Below are positions 16,850-26,600 of a DNA stretch of 64,000 nucleotides, in pieces. The notes under the pieces are model-generated. The model worked only from the letters and a program-made list of their open reading frames with translations, was not told the origin of the DNA and did not search any database. The position numbers and the translations under genes were made by a program. This stretch comes from CG1-02-35-72 sp045046885. GTDB lineage: Bacteria > Bacteroidota > Bacteroidia > Flavobacteriales > Flavobacteriaceae. The stretch lies in contig JASFYX010000023.1 of the NCBI GenBank assembly GCA_045046885.1, forward strand, positions 90,563 to 154,562, written 5' to 3'. Every line of letters begins with the position of its first letter. The first letter of the stretch is position 1.

Positions 16850-16881
16850 TATTACAGAGAATTTAAGCTCTTTTACATTTT

Positions 16882-17273
16882 GGGGACGACTGGTTTTGAC
16901 AGCAAGGTCAATTACACAGTAAGCATGCCGAGCTATGATACACATCTCGTAAATCTGTGTTTCGACTTATAAACGGCGAAAATAATTACGCTTTAGCTGC
17001 TTAATCTGAATTACAGTAAGATTCAAGCCACGTCCTGCTAGGCAGGAAAGCTAAATGTCTCTAGAAAGCCTTGATTAACGGCGTTCTACATAGAGGCATC
17101 GTTAAAGTTAATCTATAGCTAAAAGTGTTTCGATTTTAGTTTGACACTTAAGAAACTAAGCTTAAAGTGGGCGGTTATCGGTCAGCTTTAGGTCTAAAAT
17201 TAATCGACAACTAAGCATGTAGAAAACTTTGCGGTTGCTTGTTTGGACGCGGGTTCGAGTCCCGCCGTCTCCA
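16882..17273 (+). ncRNA. ssrA: Transfer-messenger RNA (tmRNA)
   Basis: tmRNA rescues stalled ribosomes and tags the unfinished protein for proteolysis. The 5' end GGGGACG (16882-16888) pairs with CGTCTCC (17266-17272) as the acceptor stem, followed by discriminator A (17273). CCA is not encoded (CTA follows), so it is added later. The T-arm GCGGGTTCGAGTCCCGC (17249-17265) is clear. The tag reading frame at 16975-17004 encodes GENNYALAA and a TAA stop, the flavobacterial tag. The molecule is one piece, not permuted. SmpB would be its partner but is not in this window. Confidence 0.97.
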
Positions 17274-17286
17274 CTAATAAAACCTT

Positions 17287-17317
17287 AAAATCTACCCATA
17301 AAATGGGTGGATTTTTT
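17287..17317 (+). terminator. Intrinsic terminator of ssrA
   Basis: TCTACCCA/TGGGTGGA (17291-17298 with 17304-17311) forms an 8-bp stem with one T.G pair, extended by flanking A/T pairs, and is followed by a run of seven T. It lies 14 bases after the end of the tmRNA. Confidence 0.8.
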
Positions 17318-17342
17318 TATTTTTAAAATTAAACTAATATTA

Positions 17343-17373
17343 TTGATACGATGACTCAAAGTCATCGTATCAA
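17343..17373. repeat. Dispersed hairpin type 1 (copy a)
   Basis: A perfect 13-bp inverted repeat, TTGATACGATGAC with its complement around TCAAA. A second full copy is at 28297-28328 and a half copy at 29722-29734. It is non-coding, placed between ssrA and the kinase cluster; it resembles a REP/BIME-like intergenic palindrome. Confidence 0.7.
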
Positions 17374-17379
17374 TCTAAT

Positions 17380-17412
17380 AGTCAGGGTTTCACTTTGAGT
17401 GAAACCCTGACT
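17380..17412. repeat. Dispersed hairpin type 2 (copy a)
   Basis: A perfect 15-bp inverted repeat (AGTCAGGGTTTCACT, loop TTG, and its complement), six bases after type 1 copy a. Further copies are at 28024-28056 and 29752-29784. In all three places it occurs in the same neighbourhood as a type 1 hairpin, so the two seem to travel together. Confidence 0.7.
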
Positions 17413-17413
17413 A

Positions 17414-17875
17414 ACAAAGCAATTACCCTATTCGCCCATTCGTGTTTCGCGATAGCGAAATAACGAGAATCATTTTCTCCACTTCTCGATACATCCCGAA
17501 ACAACGCGATAGTCATCAGGACAGGACACTCGAAGAGATGCTGAGTTGGTCTCGTCAATTTAAATGAAGCCTTGACTAAGCTCTTTATAAAAACCCAACC
17601 GCAATCTCCAACTGTAAAACAAGCTCTTTAAAAACAGGCTTTTATTTCAATAATTTAGTACCTTTGTGCCTATAAATCCACTTACTAACTAGGATTTTAA
17701 AAAACACAGCATCTATTAACCTTGTTTATAGCGTGTCTATAAATAAAAAAAATGATTAGAAGCAGTTGTTTCCCTCCAATTACTGCACATAGTTATATTT
17801 TTAAAAATAGAATATATGTGGTTGTCTTTATTTAGTTTTAATTCACACCGCTTATTCATATTAAAATGAAATAAT
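17414..17875. other. Gene-free stretch before the kinase cluster
   Basis: No convincing gene. From 17440 to 17560 there are relics of dispersed intergenic elements: a TTTCGCGATAGCGAAA palindrome and CTTCTCGATAC / CACTCGAAGAGATG segments typical of flavobacterial mosaic repeats. A TACCTTTG box at 17659-17666 fits the -7 consensus and could start a transcript with a 210-base untranslated leader for the kinase gene at 17876, but I see no good -33 element. A 27-codon frame at 17751 has nothing to support it. Confidence 0.5.
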
Positions 17876-19783
17876 ATGATATCATTATCTAAATACAAAT
17901 TTAGAACCAGACTTATTGCCGGCTTTGCCATTCTTATTGTTTTTAATATTATTTCTATTACAATTTCTTTATTAAAAATTAGAGAGAATCAAAATAATTT
18001 GACTTTAATGTACGAGCATCCTCTGGTTGTAAGTAATGCTGTTAGAGAAATTAACACTCATGTTAATGTTATTCATACTCTTATGCAAGACATTGTATAT
18101 AAAAAAAAGGACAATAATTTTGTAGAATCAAAAATAGTGCTTATTACTAAATATGATAATATTGTTAAAAATAATTTTAAGTTACTTCTTGAAAGGTTTT
18201 TGGGAAATAAGGACGTTATTTTAAAACAAAAAAAATTATATTTAAAATGGGAGCCAATAAGACAAAAAGAGCTTTTATTGATAAGAAGTGATAATAGGTC
18301 TAAAGAACTAAATGAACTTATAAAACAAGCTGAGAAATTAATTTTTGAAATAAAAAAACAAAGTGATAAAGTGTCTGATTTTGCCAAGAAAAAAGCAGAT
18401 CAAGTTTATAATGATAATTTAGTAAGTGAAAAAGAAGCTGTACGCCTTTTATATATTTTAATGTTTTCTCTTGTTGTATTGAGCACTTTAATAGGTATTG
18501 TTATTTCTAACAGTATTTCTAAACCCATAAAAGATTTGATTTCTAAAATAGAGAAAGATGTTAATATAAATGTTAAAAAAGGCACTCATAAAACCGAACA
18601 AGAATTGTTAGAATTGATGGTTAAAGAACTTGAAAAAGCCCACGAAAAAGTAAAAAATTTTAATGAAAAGCTCAAAGTAAAGATTGAAGAAAAAACACAA
18701 ACGCTAAATGCTTCTAAAAAAACACTCGAAAAAAGTGAAAAAGAGCTCTTTGAGAAAAATCAGTTTTTCGAAAAAACTGTTGCAGGTACGCCGCTTGCCT
18801 TTATTTATTTTGATACGAATTCAATAATACAAAGGTGGAACACTGCCGCCGAAATTATTTTTGGCTACACCGTCAAAGAGGCTATTGGCAAAGATATAGT
18901 CGATTTAATTGTCCCAAAAGAGATTGTAGCAGAAATAAATGAGGTTATAGATGACGTGTTTAATGAAACAGGAGGCACTATAAAACAAAATATAAATATT
19001 ACAAAAAGCGGTAGGCGTATTTTGTGTAGATGGCATAATGCCGAGATAAAAGATGAAAACAACAAGGTAATTGGTCTTACAAGTATTGTAGAAGACGTTA
19101 CCGAACGCACAAAAGTAGCACAAGATTTAGAAAACACCAACCAGAGTCTTCAAGATTTGGTCTATATAGCCAGTCATGATTTACAAGTCCCCTTGGTTTC
19201 AATGGAAGGTTATACTGCCGAGCTTTTAGCAGACAACAAAGATAAGCTGGACGAAGAAGGTGTTTTTTGCTTAAAGCGGCTCCAATCAAATGCCCGACGT
19301 ATGCACAAACTGGTTTTAAGTTTATTAGACATTTCTAGATTAAATACCCATATAAATCCTTACGAAGAGTTTAAAGTCAAACAGGTTTTAGAGTCTGCTT
19401 TAAACGATTTGAGTTTGGTAATAAAAGAGTCCAAAGTAAAAATAACCCTTGGCCGTTTTAAAAAAATAACAGCCGATAAACAACGAGTTGAAGGTGTTTT
19501 TAGAAACCTAATTATCAATGCTATAAATTATGGTGCTACACAAATAGACATTGGCTATAAAGACGCTACTTTTTTTGTAAAAGACAACGGTATAGGTATC
19601 CCAAAAGAACAACTCGAACGTATTTTTAAACCAGGCGAAAGGCTTAAACAAAATAAAGCTGAGGGTATTGGTATGGGCTTGTCATTTTGTAAAAAAGTTA
19701 TAGAATTACACAACGGCCGTATTTGGGCAGAGTCTGAAGGCAAAAATAAAGGCGCTATCTTTAAAATTAAATTCAACACTTAA
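17876..19783 (+). CDS. Membrane-bound PAS sensor histidine kinase
   Basis: A 635-residue kinase. Two transmembrane segments (about 14-33 and 191-213) bracket a helical extracytoplasmic region of the four-helix-bundle sensor type. A HAMP-like linker (SISKPIKDLISKIE) and a coiled coil (about 230-305) lead to a PAS domain (about 300-420, FEKTVAGTPLAFIYFDTNSII). The HisKA domain has the phospho-acceptor His434 in YIASHDLQVPLVSMEGY, and the HATPase domain has NLIINAINYGA (N box), VKDNGIGIPKEQ (G1) and GIGMGLSFCKKV (G2). The next gene, 15 bases on, is a receiver, its likely target. The PAS domain closely resembles one in the giant kinase at 20670. Confidence 0.9.
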   Translation: MISLSKYKFRTRLIAGFAILIVFNIISITISLLKIRENQNNLTLMYEHPLVVSNAVREINTHVNVIHTLMQDIVYKKKDNNFVESKIVLITKYDNIVKNNFKLLLERFLGNKDVILKQKKLYLKWEPIRQKELLLIRSDNRSKELNELIKQAEKLIFEIKKQSDKVSDFAKKKADQVYNDNLVSEKEAVRLLYILMFSLVVLSTLIGIVISNSISKPIKDLISKIEKDVNINVKKGTHKTEQELLELMVKELEKAHEKVKNFNEKLKVKIEEKTQTLNASKKTLEKSEKELFEKNQFFEKTVAGTPLAFIYFDTNSIIQRWNTAAEIIFGYTVKEAIGKDIVDLIVPKEIVAEINEVIDDVFNETGGTIKQNINITKSGRRILCRWHNAEIKDENNKVIGLTSIVEDVTERTKVAQDLENTNQSLQDLVYIASHDLQVPLVSMEGYTAELLADNKDKLDEEGVFCLKRLQSNARRMHKLVLSLLDISRLNTHINPYEEFKVKQVLESALNDLSLVIKESKVKITLGRFKKITADKQRVEGVFRNLIINAINYGATQIDIGYKDATFFVKDNGIGIPKEQLERIFKPGERLKQNKAEGIGMGLSFCKKVIELHNGRIWAESEGKNKGAIFKIKFNT

Positions 19784-19798
19784 AAACAATCGCAAATT

Positions 19799-20251
19799 AT
19801 GAAAAATAAAAATATTTACGCGCCTATTCTTTTAGTTGAAGACGAGGAAGACCATATAAGACTTATTAAAAAATCACTACGCGATGCGGGGCATCTTTTA
19901 AATAAAATATACACCGCAGAAAATGGCCAAGTGGCTTTAGACTTCCTTAAAAAAGTTGGTAATTTTAAAGACAGTACACATCAAAGACCTATCCTTATTT
20001 TGTTGGATATTAAAATGCCGATAAAAAATGGTTTTGAAACTTTAAAAGAGCTTAAAGCCGATAAAAATTTAGAGCACATACCCGTAGTTGTATTAACAAC
20101 AACTTCTACCAGCGAAGACATTAATAAAGCAATGGATTTAGGCGCTAATGATTACATTGTAAAACCCATTAATTTTAATGATTTTACCGAAAAAGTAGCC
20201 AGATTAGGGCATTACTGGGGCTTGGTAAGCGATGTAAAGAGAATTATTTAA
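19799..20251 (+). CDS. Stand-alone response regulator (Rcp1-type receiver)
   Basis: A 150-residue receiver without an output domain. It has the acidic pair in LLVEDEEDH, phospho-acceptor Asp in ILILLDIKMPIKNG (about 65), Thr in VVLTTTSTSED and Lys in YIVKPINF. The long beta-alpha loop (KKVGNFKDSTHQRP) is that of the Rcp1 subclass, receivers paired with PAS or phytochrome kinases, which act as phosphorelay or protein-interaction modules. Position directly after the kinase gene supports it as the partner. Confidence 0.88.
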   Translation: MKNKNIYAPILLVEDEEDHIRLIKKSLRDAGHLLNKIYTAENGQVALDFLKKVGNFKDSTHQRPILILLDIKMPIKNGFETLKELKADKNLEHIPVVVLTTTSTSEDINKAMDLGANDYIVKPINFNDFTEKVARLGHYWGLVSDVKRII

Positions 20252-20284
20252 AAACTATAAATCAGGGGTTAAAATCAAAATGTT

Positions 20285-20683
20285 ATGAAAGAAGATAAAA
20301 TAAATATACTTGTAATTGAAGACAATATAGACCATCTTTTTTTTATAAAAAAGGCTTTAGAAAAGGGTAATTACAAACTGACAATTATAAACGATGGTGA
20401 AAAAGCCTACAATTATCTACTAAATCCAACTCAGCCTGTAGATATTGTTTTGTTAGACCAATATTTACCCAACCTGCAAGGTTTAGAAATCCTAAAAAAG
20501 TTACAGCCCCTAAAACCACCTTATCGTATTATATTTATGAGCGTAGATAATTCGTTAGACACAGAAAGCACAGCCTTAAAATTAGGCGCCATAGATTTTA
20601 TTGCCAAAGAAGCAAGCCTAGGAGCCGATTTATTAAAAAGTATTGAAGCCTTAACCCAACTTAGTAATCATGACAGCTTCTGA
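20285..20683 (+). CDS. Stand-alone response regulator receiver
   Basis: A 132-residue receiver: VIEDNIDHLFFIKKAL, Asp in DIVLLDQYLPNLQG (about 61), Ser in IFMSVDNS and Lys in DFIAKEAS. It is closely similar over its whole length to the receiver that starts the next protein (both have EDNxDHLFFIKKAL, AYNYLLNP and LPxxxGLEILKKL), so the two arose by tandem duplication. The 3' end overlaps the next gene by 14 bases in another frame. It has no output domain, so it probably acts in a phosphorelay with the giant kinase. Confidence 0.88.
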   Translation: MKEDKINILVIEDNIDHLFFIKKALEKGNYKLTIINDGEKAYNYLLNPTQPVDIVLLDQYLPNLQGLEILKKLQPLKPPYRIIFMSVDNSLDTESTALKLGAIDFIAKEASLGADLLKSIEALTQLSNHDSF

Positions 20684-23600
20684 TAAAATAAATATCTTAA
20701 TTATAGAAGATAACGAAGATCATTTGTTTTTTATTAAAAAAGCGCTTTCTGATGAAAATTATGCTTTACAACATATAGTATCGGGTACAGAGGCTTATAA
20801 CTACCTGTTAAACCCTAAAATAAAGCCCGATGTGGTATTGCTCGACAATCACCTGCCGGGGATGAGCGGTCTAGAAATATTAAAAAAATTAGGCACTAAA
20901 ACAAAAGATTATGGTTTTATAGTGACAACAGTAGATAAAGACCCCGAGATTATTGTTGACTCTATGAGATTGGGGGCTTTAGACTTTTCGCCCAAAACCC
21001 CTGAATATTTTTATATTCTCCCTCAAAGAATAGATAAAGTTTATAGAATACTCAAAGATAAAATAGAAAAAATAGAAAAAGAAAAGCAATATAAAACAGT
21101 CATAGAAACAACAAATGACGCTGTTGTTTTTGCAAATCACAAAGGAGAAATAACCGAATGGAACAAAGCCTCTGAAAAACTATTTGGCTATTCTAAAAAA
21201 GAAATTTTAGGGAAACCAATTACAACTATAATGCTCCATAAATATATTTCTCTTCACAATAAAAGTTTTAAAGAAGCTGTAAAAAATGGGTATAAGTCAA
21301 CAGGAAAATACTTCTCACTAGAAGCCGTTTCAAAGCAAGGGGTTGTTTTTTCAATAGAGCTGACCATTAGTACATGGCAAAAAAATGATAACATTGTATT
21401 TTGTGCCTTTATAAGAGATGTTAGTCATCAAAAAAAGATAGAAAAAGACCTCTTTAACAAAAACCAATTTTTAACTAATCATTTAAATCAAACCCCTTTA
21501 GCGGCTATTTATGTAAGTCTAAATATGGAAGTTAAAGAATGGAACTTAGCTGCCGAAAATATTTTTGGTTATACAGCCCAAGAAGCCTTTGGTAAAAACT
21601 TATTTGATTTGGTAGTTCCCGATGATATTTTTAACGAAATTGATACGTTAAGACAGAACGTTTTAAATGAGTTAAGCGGCAGTCACTATCAAAACAGAAA
21701 TAAAACAAAAAACGGTAAAGAAATTATCTGTAATTGGTTTAACTCGGTTATAAAAGATGAGAATAATAAAATAGTAGGTGTAACCTGTTTGGCCGAAGAC
21801 GTTACTAATAAGGTGCGTTTAGAAAAAACGATTAAAGAAATAGAGAAAAGTATTACGCTTAAGGTAGGTAAAGAATATTATATCACGCTTTCTAAAGAGC
21901 TAAATAAAACAATAAAAGCAGATTACGTTCTTATTGCTAAACATAATGAAAAAGAAAAGACATGTACTACACTATCATATCTAAACAAACAAAAGGTTTT
22001 AAAAAATGTTACTTATAGTTTAGCTAATACACCTTGTATAATTGTTTTAAAAGAAGGTTATAGTTATTATACAAAAGAGGTTACAAAGATATTTAATACA
22101 GATAAATACCTTATTGAAAACAAAATAGAAGCCTATGTAGGAGTAGCCATTTACAACAGCAATCAACAAATTATAGGCTTATTGGTGGCTATGTTTTGCA
22201 AACCTATTACAGAAGAAAGATTTTACAAAACGATATTTAGATTATTAGCTGATAAAGTAGGCGCCGAAATGGAACGCAATACATTGGTTGATAAATTATT
22301 TAACAAACAAACCGAATTGCTCAAAGCACAAGAAATAGCCCAACTGGGAACCTATAATTTAGATTTTAAAACCAATATTTTTAAATGGTCGGATATTGTA
22401 AACGATATTTTAGGAATTAAACACAGCAATCCCAAAACACTTAAAGCTTGGAAAAATATTTTAAATCGCGAAGATGTTTTAGAAAACGCTAAAAGAGTTC
22501 AAGAAAGCATAAAAACCGGTAAAAAATACGACTATACATATCGCATAAAATTACCGCATGAAAAAAATACCTATAAATGGATACATGCTCAAGGCGAAAT
22601 TATTTTTAAAGATGGAAAAGCCACTAATTTAGTGGGAACTGTTCAGGATGTTACAAAAACTAAAAGCGCCCTTAATGCTTTAGACTTAAGTCAAAAAAAG
22701 TTTAAAAACTTATTCGAACTCAATCCTATATCGCTTTGGGAAGAAGATTTTTATGAAGTCAAAAAACTGTTACTCAATAAACAAAAAAAAGTAAAAAATT
22801 TAAAAACCTATTTAGACAAAAATGAAGATTTTGTGTTTGAATGTTTGCGTAAATTAAAAATCTTAAATGTCAATAAAGCCTCTTTAAAATTATTTAAAAT
22901 TACAGATAAAAATCAATTAATTAGCCATTTAAATACCACTTTTAACAAAGAATCTTTTAGAGTCTTTAAAGAAGAATTATTAGCAATTACCAAAAATGTA
23001 AAAGAGTTTAAGGCCGAAACAGAATTTGTAAAATCGGATGGTAGTTTAATCTTTGCTATGGTAAAAATGGTAATAAAATCAGATAATCGCAGAATCATTT
23101 TTTCTATTATAGACATTACCGCACAAAAACAATTGCAATTAACCTTATTAGATAGCCAAGTTAAATTAGAAGAAGCACATAAAATTACCCGATTAGGCAC
23201 TTTTACTTTAGACGATAAAACAGGCTTGTTTAATACGTCTGATATCTGTGATGAGATTATCGGTTTAAACGGAAAGTTAAAAAAAGATATAGCGGGTTGG
23301 CGTAAAATTGTACACCCCGATGATCACGAACGTTTACATCAAATTTTTGACGATACCATTCATAAAAATATTACCGAAGAATTTAGAATTGTCAGGCCTA
23401 AAGATCAAAAAACCATTTGGGTTTTGGTTCATATTAAAAAGGTCTTTAACAATCAAGGTTTGCGAGTGTTTTTAACAGGAACCGTTCAAGATATTACCAG
23501 ACGTAAAAAAACTGAAATAGCACTTTTTGAAAAGAGTCAATTTTTAAACAAAACTTTTAGTTATACCCCATTGGCTTTTGTTTATTTTGATACAAATTCT

Positions 23601-26600
23601 ATTATCCGTATGTGGAATCCGGCAGCTGTGCGAATTTTTGGTTATACCGCCAAAGAGGCTATCGGTAAAAATATTATGGATTTAATTGTACCAAAAGAAA
23701 TTCATCACGACCTTAAAAAAGTGCGTGATACCGTTTTACAAGAAGACGGCAGTAACATCAATATCAATGAAAACATCACAAAGAGCGGTATCCGTATTTT
23801 ATGTAAATGGCACAATTCTGAAATAAAAGACGCGCAGAATAATGTTATTGGTTTAGCTGCACTAGTCGAAGATATCACCAAACAAACCCATTTAGAAAAC
23901 ATCATAAAGGGCATAGAAAAAAACATTTCGTTTAAAACAGGTAAAGATTATTATGTAATCCTAGCCAAAGAATTAAACAAAGGCTTAAAAGCCGATTATG
24001 TTGTTATTGGTCTGTACGATAAAAACACCAATACCAACACCACCTTATCACACCTTTTAAAAAACAAGACCTTGCCTAATACAGTATTCGACTTAAAAAA
24101 CACCGCTTGCGAAAGGGTTATAAAAGAAGGCTATTTTTATCAAAATAAAGATATTATTAAAAGCTTTACAGTAGATCTAATTCTACAAAAAGCCAAGGTT
24201 AATGCCTATATGGGTGTGGCTATTTATAATAGTGATAATGAGTGTGTAGGGAACATAGGCGCCATGTTTTGTAAGCCCATTGCCGAAGAAAAAACCTTTA
24301 AAATACTAATGCAATTCTTTGCTTATAAAATTGCTTCAGAGCTAGAAAGAAACACATTGATAGAACGATTATACACCAGTAGTAAAGAATTAGAAAAGGT
24401 TCAAAATATAGCAAATCTAGGCTCTTATGTATTAGATATATCTACAGGTAATTGGCAAAGCTCACCAATATTGAATAAAATTTTTGGTATCAAAAAATCC
24501 TATACAAAAGATATTTCTAGTTGGCTAGATATTGTACACCCAGAAGATAGAAATAAAATAAACAACTATTTCGCAAATCACGTCATTAAAGAAGGCCATA
24601 AATTTGATAAAGAATACCGTATAATAAGAGTTGACAATAAACAAGAAAGATGGGTTCATGGATTGGGAAAATTAGAGTATGATAATAATGGGGTATTGTT
24701 AAAAATGATTGGCACCATTCAAGATATTACAACTCGAAAAAATATAGAACAAAATCTTTTAACCAATCAAAATAAACTAAAAGAATCTAGCCGATTGCTT
24801 ACAACTTTAAGCCAGATGAATGTTGCAATTGCACTTGAAAACGACAGGGCGGTATTATTTAAAAAAATATGTGACATTGCTGTAGAAATAGGGAAGTTTA
24901 AAATGGCATGGATAGGTATTGTAGATAAAGATAGTAAAACAGTTAAACCGATTGCTTCTAGTGGGAAAGGTGTAGATTATTTAAAAGATATAAAAATATC
25001 AATTAATAATGATAAAACATCAAAAGGGCCAACAGGTAGATGTATCATAGAAAAAAGAAGTGTCATTTTTAATGATTTTAAGAAAAATAAAGATTATGAA
25101 TTTTGGGCTAAATCGGCTGTAAAAAGAGACTATCACTCTTCTGCTGCAATTCCTATAATGTTAAATAATACAGCAATTGGCGCTATAAATTTATATAGTA
25201 ACGATTCTCATTATTTTAATAAAGAAGAAATTGAGATTATTGAAAAATCAGTGATGAATATTTCATTAGCTTTAGGAAAATTTGAAGAACAAGAAGCTTT
25301 AAAAATCAGTAAACAAAACTTATTAGAAGCCCAAAAAATAGCCCAAATAGGCACTTATAATTTAGATTTAAGAACTTGGGAAGCTACTACATCGCCAATA
25401 TTCGATAGCATTACAGGTTTTGGTATTAAAGAGGCTAAAGATTTTAAAAAATGGCGTAAAATAGTTCACCCAGACGACGTTGTAAAAAATCAAAAATTGT
25501 TAGAACATTGTATTAAAACAGGTAAAACATGGGAGCGCGAATACCGTATAATTACTTTAGATACCCATAAAACTAAATGGATTTATGGTAAAGGAAAAAT
25601 AGTTTTTAAAGATAAAGTAGCAATAAGTCTTGTTGGTATAATTCAAGACATTACAGCACGTAAGCAAGCAGAAGAAAATCTTAAACAAAGTGAAAAGAAA
25701 TTTAGAGAACTTTTCGAAAAATCTGCAGATGCTATTTTGGTTATTAAGGATGGTATTTTTATAGATTGTAACAAGGCCGCTATTGCCTTGCTCAAATATA
25801 AAACTAAAGAGGCCTTTTTAAATACACATCCTTCTGAGTTATCGCCAAAAGTACAGCCAAACGGAAAAGACTCTTATAGTGAATCCGAAAAAATGATGCA
25901 AATAGCCTTAAAAAAAGGCTCACATATGTTTGAATGGTATCATATAAAACAAGATGGTACAATTTTCCCGGTAGAGGTATTGCTGATGGCTATTTCTGAA
26001 GGGTCTCAACGTAATGTAATCCACTGCGTTTGGAGAGATATTACAAAACGTAAACTGGCAGAACAGAACCTAGTAAAAGCTAAAGAAGCCATAGTGGAAA
26101 GCGAAAAAAAATACAGGTACTTATTCGAAAAGAATCATGCTGTTATGCTTATTTTAGATCCCGCTGACGGCGCAATTGTAGATGCTAATCCCGCCGCTTG
26201 CAATTTTTATGGGTGGACAAAAGAAGAACTTATTAGTAAAAAAATTAGCGACATCAATACCTCATCTCAGGAAGTCGTCAAAAAAGAAATGACTTTGGCT
26301 AAGACAGAAAAACGAAATCACTTTAATTTTGAACACAGATTAGCAAATGGGCAAATACGCCATGTTGAAGTATATAGCAGCCCTATCACTTTAAAAGGGG
26401 AAACTCTTTTATACTCAATTATTCACGATGTTACTCAATTAAAAAAAGAAGAGCTAACAAAAGAAGTTATTCATAACATCACCAAAAAAGCTACTGAACA
26501 GGTGTCTTTAAAAACACTTTTAAAATATGTACAATCTGAATTAGGCAAACTTATAGACACCCAAAATTTTTATGTAGCTTTTGGCGATAAAACCAGCAAA

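Noticed and set aside
17737..17931. Small minus-strand ORF overlapping the kinase start
   Set aside because: It has no recognisable family, no promoter, and reads antisense to the start of the kinase gene; its open frame is expected by chance in AT-rich sequence.
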